From Proteles cristata cristata (lineage: Eukaryota; Chordata; Mammalia; Carnivora; Hyaenidae), in assembly GCA_017311185.1 (NCBI GenBank), contig JAESUZ010000761.1:496001-560000 (forward strand): a DNA stretch of 64,000 nucleotides. Direction: 5' to 3'. Shown here in pieces: positions 44,601 to 52,862 of this stretch. The notes under the pieces are model-generated. The model was not told the origin of the DNA. It was given only the letters and a program-made list of their open reading frames with translations, and did no database searches. Numbering within the stretch: the first letter of the stretch is position 1; each line of letters begins with the position of its first letter. The position numbers and the translations under genes are program-made.

Positions 44601-47600
44601 GGTCAAGTGCCAAAGCCAGAAGTCAGACCCAGACCCTGGCCGGGCGCGTCTGTAAGCCACACGCGGATCCACCATGTTGCGCAGCCTCCATGCAAAGCGC
44701 TTTGCAGCCACATCTAGCAGAACCCCAGAGGGGTCTTAAGACTGGTCTGTCTCCTCGCTGGCCTCAGAAGATGACCTGGATGTCCCCATGTCCTTGGGGA
44801 CATTTAGGCGGGTCCTTCTAACCTAACTGCCCACTTCCTCTCTTTCTCTGAATTCTACCAATCTGTCAAGTCTCAGTGAAGCCCTCCTTCTCCGAGAGCT
44901 TCTTCCTGCCCTAGTTATTTTTTCAATTCTCCCTCCAACCAACACACAGACTGTTGGGAGACAGAGGCTGCTCCTTACTGACACTGCGCATGCAGTGTCA
45001 TCAGACACTTGCGCTTCTCAAAAACAAAACAGAACTCTCATAGAAACCACTGCCTTCCCTCCCCTGGAGCAGATGCTATCTAGTAGAACCACATGCCAGT
45101 TCAAAATGCCAACGCTGTCTGTGACTAGGCCATCTCTCTTTATTAACAAATCAGCAACCACGGGCTTTATTATCTGCACTGGGGATGTGTCTGCCTTCTC
45201 TCCCTTTCCAGAACACAGGGAACTTGCTTTTCATTGTTACTATTTTCCTTTAGCTGTGCTCTTAAACTCTGGAATTGTCTCTAACCACCAGGAACCTTGT
45301 CTTCAGATCAAAATACGGTATCCCCTGGATCCAGGCGGGATTGTAGCCTATGTCACCTTCGGGGTGACAGTGCACGGTCCTGATCACAAAACCGAAGAGC
45401 TGAATTCAACAATACTGCTTGGGGACAGTGGTTACACCTGGAGGTGTAGTTTCTGGAAGGGGAAAAAGAACGGGGGGCTTCTGGAGGATGGGTTATGCTC
45501 TGTTTCTCGATCCAGGGGCTGGATACGTGGATCTATTCACACTGTGAGAATTCATTCAGCTGCACCCTTAGGAGTGGAAGTATACTCTATTGTCTGCAGG
45601 TATGCTCTATTTCAATAAAAAGTTCTAAAATGCCCTCTGCACGGGGTGCTTGGGAGACTTAGCCGGTTAAGTGTTCAACTTCGGCTCAGGTCATGATCTC
45701 GCGGTTCGTGGGTTCGAGCCCCGTGTCGGGCTCTGTGCTGACAGCTCAGAGCCTGGAGCCTGTTTCAGATTCTGTGTCTCCCTCTCTCTCTGACCCTCCC
45801 TTTCTCATGCTGTCTCTGTCTCAGAAATAAATAAAAAATATATATATTTAAAAAAATTGGAAAACTTATAAAATAAATAAAATAAAAATAAAATGCCCTC
45901 TGCAAATATAGAAATGCACAATGGATCTTATGACACATCTCATTTTCTTCATGCAACATCCTTATAAACAGATCAGCAAGCCCATTTTACAGGATGAAAG
46001 AAGAAAAGGCGAAGCAACTCTTGAGATGCTAAATAACATATTTAGGTGACACTGGTGTCCAAGGACACACGTGACCCCAAGACCACCAGCCCTCCACGCC
46101 TATGGCTGCAGGCGATCCGATTCCTATTGGGAGCAGACCCTCCAATTCAGAAACACCAAGCGCTTCGTGATGCAAGAGTATCAAACAGTTCCCTGAAACA
46201 TGGCACACCAAGGAAGTGGGTAACACGTCCAGATGATGTTGTATAACAGCCCTTAGGTGGCGAGACTCTTCGCCACATCTTCAGACCTTGTACAAGGGAG
46301 GAATTGGGTCTCCCACAAACAGAAAAAGCTACCATTTGTGCTACCAGACTGAATGTCTGTGTCCCTCCCCCCAAATTCATAGGCTGAAATCCTAACCCCA
46401 AATGTGAAGGTATTAGGAGGCAGGGCCTTAGGGACGTGTTGCGGTCCCGAAGGTGGAGTCCTCACACAAGGGATTAATGCCCTCATGACAGAGACCCAGG
46501 CGAGCTCCCTTGGGCTTCCCCCATGTGAGGAAGCAGGGAGAAGTTAGGGCTGCAACCAGAAGAGGGCACTCACTAGGACCCTTTTCAGGCTTCCAGCATC
46601 CAGAACTGTGACAAATGCGTTTCTGTTGTTTATAAGCCCCCCAGTCTATGGCAATTTGGTACAGCGACCCAAACAGGCTACGACAACTTACTAAGACTGG
46701 CTTGAGCGCCTTGCTAACCATTCTACAGATATGCTCTCACAATGACCCTAACTTTATCCCTGCTTTATAGATGAGAAAAAGGAGGCCTGGAAAGGTTAAG
46801 GAACCCACCTAAGGTTCCACGGTTACTAACAGGCAGGGCAGGGGTGCAACCCAGGCAGCCACACTCCAGAACCCACATTCTTAACTGTGATGCTACTCAT
46901 GCCTTTGGCTGTGATGCACCCAGGGACGGGTTTCCAGTTCGAAGTGTGGGTCTTCTGTCTTTCCGCATGCGTCACGTGTGCCTGCCCAACGTGGACAATT
47001 ACAAGAATCTCGACAGGTACACTCACCTCCTTCGTGAATGGCAGCCTGATTTACAGAGTGAATCGCCACCTTCAAAAGACTGGCGCTCACACCAATGACA
47101 GTGTCCATGCCTGGCCCCTTGCTACCAGGACTTTCCCCATTCATTCTGGAACTCCAAAGACCAAGTCCACCGGAAGCCACGATCAGCCCAGATTAGGTTA
47201 GAACCCTCCAAGGTCTTCCTTTGTCTTCCGTGATGAAAGATCTATTGCTTTTTAATAAAGTACTTGCTTATCCCGCACTCCTTTGGTAAGCAAAAAGTAT
47301 ACCCCAACTGCATCAGCAAAGCTCGGGAAAAGTAAACAGAACTTCTGTCGGCCAACTGCAATGTTCCCTTTACTTGTGCTTTTAGAGGAACATTTCACTA
47401 TGTGCACTTTGAATCCACTTTTCTTTTAAGCCACATCGATCTCTATGAAAGGTAAAATTGCTTGCCTATGTCTCTTTTAAAGAATTCAAGTGTGTGTGGG
47501 GGGGGAAGCTATTTAAATATAATAGTTGATTTAATCCATTCTCTTCATTTTGGTTTGTTGAACTAGAATAATCTGATGAACCTTCCCCCCCCCGCCCCCC

Positions 47601-48465
47601 CCAATCATCGCCAGTTTCCAAGAGGGATCAGGTGAGCAAGGAACTCAAATGGGGGGGGGGGGATCCAACCACCTTCTTTAAGTGACTGTCAGTTCTGGTT
47701 TGGTGTTAAGGGGACAGGACCCTTTTCCAGATAAGCTTAGTTCCTCATACATACGGTGACACATCCTTCATAAGTAGTATTTTTTCCTACGGGCAGCCTG
47801 GGCAACGATGTCTACTGCACGGAGCCCCGCAGAGCAGGGTGTCCTGTGTTCCCCCAAGTTCCGTGGGTCCCCCTCCAAACTGCAGTCCCCAGACACTCGG
47901 GGTTCTCGGGCCAAGCCCTGAAACGAGCCTCTGCACGCCGCCGTCCCTGAGTAAGAGAACGCAGGGAACTTCCCAGGACCAGAGTCAACTAGAACCCAGA
48001 ACCGGAGAAGCGGAGGCTGCTTATGCAGGCCCCTCGGGAGACCCCGCAAACAGGCGCTTGTTTGCGGGCTGGGGTGCGGTGCGGGGACCGTCGTGTCGCG
48101 GCCCCGCGGAGTGACGCAGGGCCCCCGCCGGCCGGTGGCAGCTCTGGGGATGCTGACCTCAACTTTTTTCTTTAAAAATAGCTGGGAGGCCGCGGGGCTC
48201 ACGTGAGCGGCCCCACTTCCCCCGCACCCGCCCGGCGGCTCCCAGGGTCGCAAAGGGGAAGGGCGGTGTCCCCGAGCCCCCGGCGACAGGACGGACCCCC
48301 GGGCCCCGGAGGGCTGGGAGGGGAGCCGGGGGCGCCGGAAGGGGTCGGGGCGTGGGGGTGGGGGTCGGGGGGCCGACCCGGCCGCGGGGAGCAGGCCTCG
48401 CTCACCTTCTTCACCGACAGCGAGATGTTCTCCAGGATCCGGTCCTTCACCTCCCGCGGCTCCAT
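14044..48465 (-). CDS. PLEKHM2: PLEKHM2 (SKIP), ARL8-kinesin-1 lysosome adaptor, whole gene
   Basis: Twenty coding exons with GT-AG introns join into one open frame of 1021 residues; the human protein has about 1019. Exon coordinates are given in the four sub-entries. In known biology the product binds ARL8 on lysosomes through its RUN domain and kinesin light chain through two W-acidic motifs, driving lysosomes toward microtubule plus ends; it was named SKIP because Salmonella SifA binds its PH domain. Here residues about 36-158 form the RUN domain, W207 and W236 are the kinesin motifs, 240-590 is low-complexity, and 591-977 holds PH-like sequence with the annotated PH domain at about 774-876. 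The ATG context is strong (G at -3 and +4). Intron 1 is about 20 kb and repeat-rich; the other introns are much shorter. Recessive loss in humans causes cardiomyopathy. No frameshift or stop is seen in this copy. Confidence 0.97.
18664..18882 (+). mobile_element. CAN-SINE in PLEKHM2 intron 9
   Basis: Complete element, flanked by AAGTGAGGGAGGGG at 18,650-18,663 and 18,883-18,896. The exact 14-base duplication marks a fairly recent insertion. It is antisense to PLEKHM2. Confidence 0.93.
19017..21139 (-). CDS. PLEKHM2: PLEKHM2 exons 8-9: low-complexity linker
   Basis: Exon 8 is 21139-20911 and exon 9 is 19844-19017 (828 bases, the largest coding exon). They encode residues about 238-590. Exon 8 begins with DGD, the acidic residues that follow W236. 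Exon 9 opens with a lysine-rich patch at residues 317-326 (KKKKTGKKKK), then Ser, Pro, Glu and Gly-rich sequence with conserved islands such as MKDTSMERLGQPLSKVIDQL and QLKRDQPSPCLSSAEDSGVD. The composition suggests a disordered linker between the N-terminal binding region and the C-terminal PH-like modules. Residues between the islands appear poorly constrained. Confidence 0.92.
23708..23931 (+). mobile_element. CAN-SINE in PLEKHM2 intron 7
   Basis: Complete head, body and A-tail, with ACTGGAGG repeated at both ends as part of a short imperfect target duplication. Confidence 0.9.
24389..28402 (-). CDS. PLEKHM2: PLEKHM2 exons 2-7: RUN domain and W-acidic motifs
   Basis: Exons: 28402-28296, 27952-27843, 27315-27216, 26696-26609, 25824-25638, 24448-24389. 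They encode residues 21-237. Exons 2-5 make the helical RUN domain, with islands LQRLCEHLDHALLYG, RREAIKQIEVLQHVATNLGR, WLYLALNENSLESYLRLFQE and CSHDHLTLFLTLVSGLEF. Exon 6 carries NLEWDDSA with W207, the first kinesin-light-chain motif. Exon 7 is only 60 bases and carries STDWE with W236; the acidic residues completing that motif come from exon 8. Exon 7 is phase 1 at both ends, so skipping it keeps the frame. Confidence 0.95.
28480..28605 (+). mobile_element. Short-form carnivore tRNA-SINE
   Basis: Head 'ggggcgcctggctggctcgg' and 'gagccccacattgggtt', then directly an A-rich tail; the long CT-rich body is absent. It forms a tandem with the next element, and the pair share one target duplication (AAACCAGTCC). 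Confidence 0.8.
28610..28791 (+). mobile_element. CAN-SINE inserted in the tail of the preceding SINE
   Basis: Full tRNA-like head, shortened body and CAATAAACATTTTAAAAAA tail. It begins right after the A-rich tail of the neighbouring SINE, about 210 bases upstream of PLEKHM2 exon 2 in transcript direction. Confidence 0.85.
30049..30265 (+). mobile_element. CAN-SINE, PLEKHM2 intron 1
   Basis: Complete element; approximate target duplication AAGTAGTCACAC before and AAGAAGCCACAC after. Confidence 0.9.
30600..31160. other. CpG-rich intronic segment
   Basis: CpG dinucleotides are frequent compared with the surrounding intron (for example 'cgtgtgcgcgtgcgtgtgcg' near 30,830). No exon or ORF of known type is seen. 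It could be an intragenic CpG island or a GC-rich old repeat. Confidence 0.45.
31280..32220 (-). mobile_element. Old L1 LINE fragment, antisense
   Basis: Segments such as 'attggcatgaggtaaggatt', 'gaattatactgaatcttggg' and 'aagtcttcccatctgggggc' resemble the reverse complement of mammalian L1. The copy is diverged, non-coding and interrupted by a CAN-SINE at 31,663-31,857. Confidence 0.6.
31663..31857 (-). mobile_element. CAN-SINE inserted in L1
   Basis: Minus-strand copy ending 'gagctccttaggcgccc'; imperfect target duplication AGTTTCCGATTT / AGTCTCTGATTT. Confidence 0.88.
32392..32632 (+). mobile_element. CAN-SINE
   Basis: Complete copy with a (TG)n expansion in the body (about 32,560) and a long A-tail. 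Confidence 0.92.
32803..32999 (-). mobile_element. CAN-SINE
   Basis: Minus-strand copy; CTTTAACCACTCTT on the left and CTTAACCACTCTCT on the right are an imperfect target duplication. Confidence 0.9.
33530..33790. mobile_element. Two MIR fragments in opposite orientations
   Basis: 33,530-33,660 reads as a plus-strand MIR ('tgtgtgcccctgggcaagtg'). 33,690-33,790 reads as the reverse of a MIR ('gtcacagagctagtaagtgg', 'agccagactctcgatccaga'). Confidence 0.7.
33960..34430 (+). mobile_element. Ancient interspersed repeat, family not named
   Basis: The run 'gatggattagatgtggggta' to 'gagcaactgagcggcgatgc' is homologous to 55,940-56,030 ('gactggatgtaggttgtgaa' to 'gagcaactggaagaaggata'). The two loci therefore carry copies of one old dispersed family in the same orientation. 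I cannot assign the family securely; an L2-related LINE is possible. Confidence 0.5.
34445..34630 (+). mobile_element. MER5A-like hAT DNA transposon remnant
   Basis: Contains 'cagaaactctggaggtggag', 'cccaggaaccagcattctga' and 'ccaggtcattctaatgccca' in the order typical of MER5A, a non-autonomous hAT-Charlie element. Confidence 0.75.
35066..35265 (+). mobile_element. CAN-SINE
   Basis: Head 'ggcacctgggtggcccagta', shortened body, tail AAAATAAATAAAAAGAAAC. Confidence 0.88.
37150..37360 (+). mobile_element. CAN-SINE
   Basis: Complete element with AAATAAGCCAG on both sides (37,135-37,145 and 37,361-37,371). Confidence 0.93.
37445..37689 (+). mobile_element. CAN-SINE with 17-base target duplication
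   Basis: Complete copy of the subtype with 'gctgactgccggctcagag'. AGAATAATAATGCCTGA is present exactly at 37,428-37,444 and 37,690-37,706, and the tail carries a (CAAA)n run. It looks young. Confidence 0.95.
38377..38614 (+). mobile_element. CAN-SINE with 17-base target duplication
   Basis: Same subtype as the copy at 37,445. AAAATCCCTAACCCGAG is exact at 38,360-38,376 and 38,615-38,631. The tail carries (AAAAT)n. It looks young. Confidence 0.95.
40139..40363 (+). mobile_element. CAN-SINE with 15-base target duplication
   Basis: AGAAATGGAAAGAGC is exact at 40,124-40,138 and 40,364-40,378. Confidence 0.95.
40383..40530 (+). mobile_element. MIR SINE
   Basis: 'gttcgaatccagctctgccc', then 'cactcctgggcaagttcctt' and 'caacctcatctccctcaggg', in MIR order. 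Confidence 0.7.
41974..42207 (+). mobile_element. CAN-SINE, first of a tandem pair
   Basis: Complete copy of the 'gctgactgccagctcagag' subtype. Its A-tail runs straight into the next SINE. Confidence 0.93.
42208..42433 (+). mobile_element. CAN-SINE, second of a tandem pair
   Basis: Head altered to 'ggactcctaggtggctcag', with otherwise complete body and tail. It abuts the previous SINE's tail. Confidence 0.9.
42962..43153 (-). mobile_element. CAN-SINE
   Basis: Minus-strand copy, ending 'gagccacccaggtgcccc', at the left of a three-SINE cluster. Confidence 0.9.
43171..43397 (-). mobile_element. CAN-SINE, nested pair (left)
   Basis: A long T/A-rich tail followed by a complete minus-strand copy. 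With the next element it is bracketed by CTCTTTTTGTGCTTTTTA at 43,153-43,170 and 43,623-43,640. Confidence 0.9.
43398..43622 (-). mobile_element. CAN-SINE, nested pair (right)
   Basis: Complete minus-strand copy. The shared exact 18-base duplication around the pair means one SINE landed at this site and the other later entered its tail. Confidence 0.92.
43655..43930 (+). mobile_element. L2 LINE 3' fragment
   Basis: Segments such as 'actccaagacaccagggatc' and 'ttatctgccttgctccttgc' fit the 3' part of L2. Diverged. Confidence 0.5.
44440..44645 (-). mobile_element. MIR-family SINE, reverse orientation
   Basis: 'gagccacgcattgtgctaag', 'atttaactctcacgatgac' and 'aatttgccagggtcaaggag' follow reverse-MIR order. 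Confidence 0.55.
45390..45626 (+). mobile_element. Old L1 3' UTR fragment
   Basis: 'gacagtggttacacctggag', 'gtgagaattcattcagctgc' and 'tatttcaataaaaagttcta' match the 3' end of mammalian L1M elements. The end of a 207-codon open frame (44,995-45,618) lies in this repeat, which argues against its being a gene. Confidence 0.65.
45642..45889 (+). mobile_element. CAN-SINE with 15-base target duplication
   Basis: AAAATGCCCTCTGCA is exact at 45,627-45,641 and 45,890-45,904. It inserted at the end of the L1 fragment. Confidence 0.95.
46337..46686 (+). mobile_element. Solo MaLR LTR (MLT1-like)
   Basis: Begins TGTGCTACCAGACTGAATG, followed by 'aattcataggctgaaatcct', 'aggtattaggaggcagggcc', 'gaagagggcactcactagga' and 'tccagaactgtgacaaatgc', and ends near 'caggctacgaca'. 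This is a nearly complete LTR of the MaLR group, with no internal region and no coding capacity. Confidence 0.8.
46725..46885 (-). mobile_element. MIR SINE, reverse orientation
   Basis: 'tttatagatgagaaaaagga', 'ggcctggaaaggttaaggaa' and 'ggggtgcaacccaggcagcc' are the reverse of the MIR core. Confidence 0.8.
48406..48465 (-). CDS. PLEKHM2: PLEKHM2 coding exon 1
   Basis: Sixty bases encode residues 1-20, MEPREVKDRILENISLSVKK, followed by the donor GTGAGC. The ATG (48,463-48,465) has G at -3 and +4. The exon sits in the CpG island, about 20 kb from exon 2. Residue 4 is Arg here, where I recall Gly in human. Confidence 0.95.
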
Positions 48466-48470
48466 GGCGC

Positions 48471-48472
<2 letters not shown>

Positions 48473-48504
<32 letters not shown>

Positions 48505-48516
48505 CGCCGCCGCCGC
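48473..48516 (-). repeat. PLEKHM2: CGG trinucleotide tract in PLEKHM2 5' UTR
   Basis: On the plus strand, ten pure CCG units (48,473-48,502), one extra C, then four more CCG units. In the mRNA this is a CGG tract ending seven bases before the ATG. Confidence 0.97.
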
Positions 48517-48696
48517 TTCCCGCGCCGGGGGCCCGGGACCGCCGCCAACCGCTGCCGCCGGCCGTGCGGGGCTCCGTCGTGCCGGCCGCGGGGCCCGGCG
48601 CCCGCCGCCCGGCCCTCGCCTCGCCCGGCCCCTCGCTCCGCCGCGGCCAGGCGGCTCCGGAGCGCGGCCGGCGGGGAAGAGGCCGCGGGCTGTGCG

Positions 48697-48736
48697 CGGC
48701 GGCGGCGGCGGCGGCAGCGGCGGCGGCGGCGGCAGG
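48697..48736 (+). repeat. Interrupted CGG tract upstream of PLEKHM2
   Basis: Six CGG, one CAG, five CGG, then CAGG on the plus strand. It lies in the CpG island about 230 bases upstream of the ATG. Confidence 0.95.
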
Positions 48737-49738
48737 AACTGATGTCAGGCGGGGCGGCGCCAAGGCCGGCCGTCGGGCTGGGGCGCCCGCGCCGGGGGAC
48801 CCGCCGGACCCCGCGTCTCCGTCCCCGGTCCCGCAGCCCCTCCGACCGGGGACGCCCGGGCCCCCCGCAGACCCTGGGCCCCCGCGCCCCAGCCCTTGTC
48901 GGCTCACGGCCCCTCGGGCCGGGGTCCGCGGAAGCCCCCTCAGCCCGGGGACCCCCGGGTCCCCCCAGACCTTGGGCCCCCCGCCCCGCCCTTGCCAGCC
49001 CACAGACCCAGGTCTCCCGGCCCTCCTCAGCGACCCCGAGCCCCTCCACCCTGTCCGGCCGGGACCCTCGGAGTCCCCCACAGATCTCAGGGACCTGGAC
49101 AAGCCGCCCCCGCTAGCCAGCGACATCCCTCAGCCCACAGACCCCACCAGGACCCTCCCTTTCCTCGGCCCAGAAGCCCCTGCCATGGGGCGTGGGGAGG
49201 GTTGTGAGACGCCCTCACCCCAGAGACCCAGGGCCCCTGGCTTCTGGCAGCTTGGAGCCCCTGCACCCCCACCTCGACCTCCCCAGAGACCCCCACCCTC
49301 CAGCCCTCTCTGGCTGCCCTGACCCTCACCCGCCCAGAGAAGCCAGTCCGTCTCCCCAGTTCCCCACTCTCCTGCCCAGTCCTAAACTTTAAGGCCATTT
49401 CAGGTCCCTGGGGCTCCTCCCCACCTCCAAAACACACCCTCTGCACTTCCCCTCCAGTCCCAACACCCACTCTGATTCTTACCCATATCTCAGCTCTTTG
49501 GTGGGTCCCCAGACCCTGGGGGCCCCAAACGCCTCAGCCCTGAAACCCCGGATAACAATTCCCCTTATCCCCACATGCACCCCTCTCCAAATGCCTTGTC
49601 TCTTAAAGCCACCTACATTTAGAGCTCTCAGTCTCCTACCTGGCTCATTTAGCTCATTTGGTCTCCAAATAAATATATCCTGATACATCCATTAGTCCTG
49701 CCTTTTTTTTTTTCTTTTTTTCTTTTTAAGTCAATATA

Positions 49739-49932
49739 TTGGGGCACTTGGTTGAACAGTCCTCTCCTGATTTCAGCTCAGGTCATGATCCTAGTCTCTT
49801 GAATCATGCCTGGTGTCCTGCTCCATATTGAGCTTGCAGCCTACTTGGGATTATCTATCTTCCTCTCCCTCTGCCCCTCTTCTCTACTTGTACTTTCTCT
49901 CTCTCTCTCTCTTTCTGTCAAACAAAAAAAGT
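49739..49932 (+). mobile_element. CAN-SINE, highly diverged
   Basis: 'ggggcacttggttgaacagt', 'tcagctcaggtcatgatcct' and a CT-rich body ending in a short A-run. An older copy than most here. Confidence 0.75.
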
Positions 49933-49939
49933 CAATCTA

Positions 49940-50110
49940 TATTATTTTTTCTCACTTTATGAAACTGAGATGTAATTGACAAATAACATTAGTTTCAGGT
50001 GGACAACATAATGATTTGATATTTGTATATTGTGGACTGATCAACACCCTTTTTATCATAAGACACACCAATTCTCAACTTCAGCTCCCTATTTTCCCTC
50101 TTCTCTGTCT
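49940..50110. mobile_element. Old L1 LINE fragment
   Basis: 'tgagatgtaattgacaaata' and 'catgatttgatatttgtata'-like sequence ('ataatgatttgatatttgta') typical of old mammalian L1 3' regions. Orientation not resolved. Confidence 0.5.
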
Positions 50111-50299
50111 GGGCACACCTTCCTCAGACTCCCAGACCTGGTCACCCAGCACAGTTATGAAACACTGATTCTACAGCTTATCCTAAATGCACCCCTCCCC
50201 ATACACGAGCAGAAGTTCTCTCTCCATCCCCCAGTTTCCCCAGGAGATATCCAAGATGGCGGCAGTTATTTTTTTGTTTTTGTCTTTTCGGTTTTTGTT

Positions 50300-50400
50300 T
50301 TAATATGTTAAAGTCATCTCTACACCCAACGTGATGCTTGAACTTACAACCCCAATATCAAGAGTCTCATGGTCCACCAACTGAGCCAGCCAGGCGCCCA
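50300..50400 (-). mobile_element. Short-form carnivore tRNA-SINE
   Basis: 'tctacacccaacgtgatgct' and 'ccaactgagccagccaggcg' are the reverse of the short SINE type without the CT-rich body. Confidence 0.75.
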
Positions 50401-50519
50401 TTGATTTGTTTTTATGTCACTGAATAAGGGGACAAAATTATATGTCAAGAAAAGGAAAGAGAAGCACTTGAGAAACTGCATTCTATTACCACTTCAGGAT
50501 TTAGGTCAAGAGTTCTTGA

Positions 50520-50640
50520 TACTAATGATGATGATGATGAGTAATGGGTACTATGTGCCATGCGCTGAACTAAGTGCTTTATATACATTCATCTTATGTA
50601 TTCGCACACAGCAATCCCTGTACAGATGATGGAAACCATT
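50520..50640 (-). mobile_element. MIR fragment, reverse orientation
   Basis: 'gggtactatgtgccatgcgc' followed by 'aactaagtgctttatataca' is the reverse of the MIR 3' part; it follows a short (GAT)n run. Confidence 0.65.
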
Positions 50641-50762
50641 TGTATCCTGAGTCAAAGACCCCTTTACATTTCTTCCTACTATTCTAGCAGGTGATCCTGT
50701 AGGGGCTTGGTCTAACCCTTTTTAGGAAAAGAAGTCAAGCCTCTCAACTGAAGGCATTTCTT

Positions 50763-50964
50763 TTTTTTTTTAATTTATTTCTAGGAGAGAGAGAGCGTGA
50801 GCAGGGGAGGGTCAGAGAGAGAGGGAGTCACAGACTGAAACAAGCTCCAGGCTCTGAGCTGGCAGTCAGCACAGAGCCCGACGCGGGGCTCGAACCCACG
50901 AACCGCGAGATCATGACCTAAGCGAAAGTCGGACGCTTAACCGACTAAGCCACCCAGGCGCCCC
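50763..50964 (-). mobile_element. CAN-SINE with 14-base target duplication
   Basis: TGAAGGCATTTCTT flanks both ends (50,749-50,762 and 50,965-50,978). It has the 'cctaagcgaaagtcggacgc' subtype signature. Confidence 0.94.
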
Positions 50965-51704
50965 TGAAGGCATTTCTTATTAGTACTGAGCTCAGAAAAA
51001 TAAGCAAGGACAGTCTCCATGAAGCTGGGCTCGGATAGAATGCCCGGTGGAGAAGAGCCTACGGTCGCTGGGTAGATAGAGAAAAGGCTGAGCGCAAAGG
51101 ACTCATTACTTTGAATGAAGAAATAGTCATGTGTCCAAACGTGTTGGTGGTGAGTAAGAGGAAAGCTGCTTGAATGACCAGTCTAATAACCTTGGCACAT
51201 TGCCTTCCCACCGCACCCAGCCAGGGTGCCAACAGGCCCCAGCCTGTCTGATCCAACTCCGGCTCGTGAGAATCCATTGAGCCCAAAGCAGAACCAATTG
51301 ACTTTGTGATTCTCCCCTGCTGTTAAATAGGAAGACGTCTTCTGGGCAGCATCTTCTGCTGGACGCCACCTTCCTATAAATGACTACTCACAGCTTGGGC
51401 ACGTGATAGCTTCCATGGATGTTTTTATTGCTTGGCTCTATACCTGTGATGGCATTTCTGCCATATTGTTCACATCTTCATACCCTGGGGGATGGTCACA
51501 TTCAACTTTTTACAGCATTCAGAAGAAACTTACCTAAGGTCTGCATGGGTAAAGTGGGTAGGAGGAGAGAGGCACCTTTTAGTCTTACAAGACTTCTTGC
51601 AGGGAACAGGAAGGGACCAAGGGTGTGTTCGTGTGCAGAAAATTGCCCCACGCCTGGAGCCCAATATGGGATTCATCCTTGCCTGTCAGAAACAAGGCAA
51701 CTCA

Positions 51705-51832
51705 GGGGGCACCTGGCCTGCTCCAAAGCTATGGCATGGGACTCCTGATCTTGAGGTTGTGAGTTCAAGCCCCATGTTGGGTGTAGAGATTACCTAAAAC
51801 AACAACAACAACAAAGAAAGAAAGAAAGAAAG
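51705..51832 (+). mobile_element. Short-form carnivore tRNA-SINE with (CAA)n and (AAAG)n tail
   Basis: 'ggggcacctggcctgctcca', 'gagttcaagccccatgttgg' and 'tgtagagattacctaaaac', then CAA and AAAG microsatellites formed in the tail. Confidence 0.85.
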
Positions 51833-51834
51833 CA

Positions 51835-52055
51835 GGAGCACCTAGGTGGCTCAATTGGTTAAGCATCTGACTTCAGCTCTCAGGTGATGATCTCATGGTT
51901 TGTGAGTTCGAGCCCCAGGTTAGGCTCTCTGCTGTCAGTCAGTACAGAGCCAGCTGTGGATCCTCTATCTCTCTCTCTCTCTGCCCCTCACTCGCTCGCA
52001 CTATCTCTCTAAACAATAAACAAAAATTAGAATTTTTTCAGAAAAAAAAAAACAA
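51835..52055 (+). mobile_element. CAN-SINE
   Basis: Plus-strand copy starting directly after the preceding SINE tail; complete body, A-tail with substitutions. Confidence 0.88.
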
Positions 52056-52501
52056 CTAAAAAACTCCAGGAAGCCTATCAATCCTGTTATAGGGAGTCAT
52101 TGAAGCTCAGTCATTTATTGCACAAGACTGCTGATCATGTGGAAAGTGCATGAGACTCTGAGGCATCAGGAGTTGAAAGCCTCAGTTGACTCATGCTAAG
52201 GCCTCAGGCAAATCACTGTCTTAGTTTCCAAATCAGTAACACAGGAAAAATGGCTTTATTCTTCTTCTTTTAAATATTGCCCTGACCTAAGCCTCCCAAC
52301 TGCACAGCTCCATCAGGCGAGGGACGAAGTCGGGAAAGAGGGTACATCACAGAAAGTCCACAGGCTTGGCCACTAGCTCTTTACTCTTCTTTCCAAAGAT
52401 GTGTGCTGCCTCCTAGGGAAAAAGATAGGAAAAAATTCTGGCAGCTTTATCCTGCCACGTCCTTAAAAGGTCATTGGACTGCATCATTTAAAACAAAGAA
52501 A

Positions 52502-52710
52502 CAGGGGCGTGTGGGTGGCTCAGTTGGTTAAATGTCCAACTCTTGATTTCAGCTCAGGTCATGATCTCACGGTTCATGGGTTTGAGCCCCACGCTAGGCT
52601 CTGCACTATTAGCCTGGTATAATACTGCTTGGTATTCTGTTTCCCTCCCTCTCTGCCCTTCTCCTGCTTGCTCTCTATACCTAAGAACTAAAAAAATAAG
52701 TAAATAAAGG
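52502..52710 (+). mobile_element. CAN-SINE
   Basis: 'ggggcgtgtgggtggctcag' head, diverged body and an AATAAGTAAATAAA tail. Confidence 0.87.
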
Positions 52711-52721
52711 GGGGGTGGGTG

Positions 52722-52862
52722 GGCATGGGGATGGCTTAAGTGGGTGATGGGTATTAAGGAGGGCATTTGTGATGAGCCCTGGGTGCTGTATGGAGATGTT
52801 GAATCATTAAATGCTACACCTGAAACTAATATTACACTGTATGCAAACTAATTGGAATTTTA
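52722..52862 (+). mobile_element. Carnivore L1 3' end
   Basis: 'gatgggtattaaggagggca', 'gatgagccctgggtgctgta' and 'ctacacctgaaactaatatt' are the 3' UTR of the L1 lineage common in carnivores. 5'-truncated and non-coding. Confidence 0.8.

Larger units (their letters stand above)
28403..48405 (-). other. PLEKHM2: PLEKHM2 intron 1 (about 20 kb)
   Basis: The intron lies between exon 1 and exon 2 and holds no recognised coding exon. It is filled with CAN-SINEs, an antisense L1 fragment, L2 and MIR pieces, a MER5A-like element and a solo MaLR-like LTR, listed separately. Stretches without obvious repeats include 28,800-30,000, 30,480-30,960 (CpG-rich), 35,700-37,130 and 38,640-40,100. Confidence 0.85.
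48050..49070 (-). promoter_or_regulatory. PLEKHM2: CpG-island promoter of PLEKHM2
   Basis: Very high GC and frequent CpG across about 1 kb, centred on exon 1 and its upstream side, without a TATA box that I could see. CGG/CCG tracts flank the start region. This is the architecture of a broadly expressed CpG-island promoter. The transcription start cannot be placed from sequence alone; it should lie upstream of 48,470 on the plus-strand scale. Confidence 0.8.

Noticed and set aside
44995..45618. A 207-codon plus-strand open frame in PLEKHM2 intron 1
   Set aside because: Its last third lies in an old L1 3' UTR fragment, the translated sequence shows no domain, and there is no splice or promoter context. 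Treated as chance.
47768..49126. A 452-codon minus-strand open frame across the PLEKHM2 CpG island
   Set aside because: It reads exon 1 in the wrong frame and is rich in Gly, Arg, Pro and Ala from CpG-island composition. The real exon 1 uses another frame and ends at a good donor.
48203..49322. Several plus-strand open frames antisense to PLEKHM2 exon 1
   Set aside because: Long GC-rich frames without stop codons are expected in a CpG island; translations are low-complexity. An antisense non-coding RNA remains possible but is not shown.
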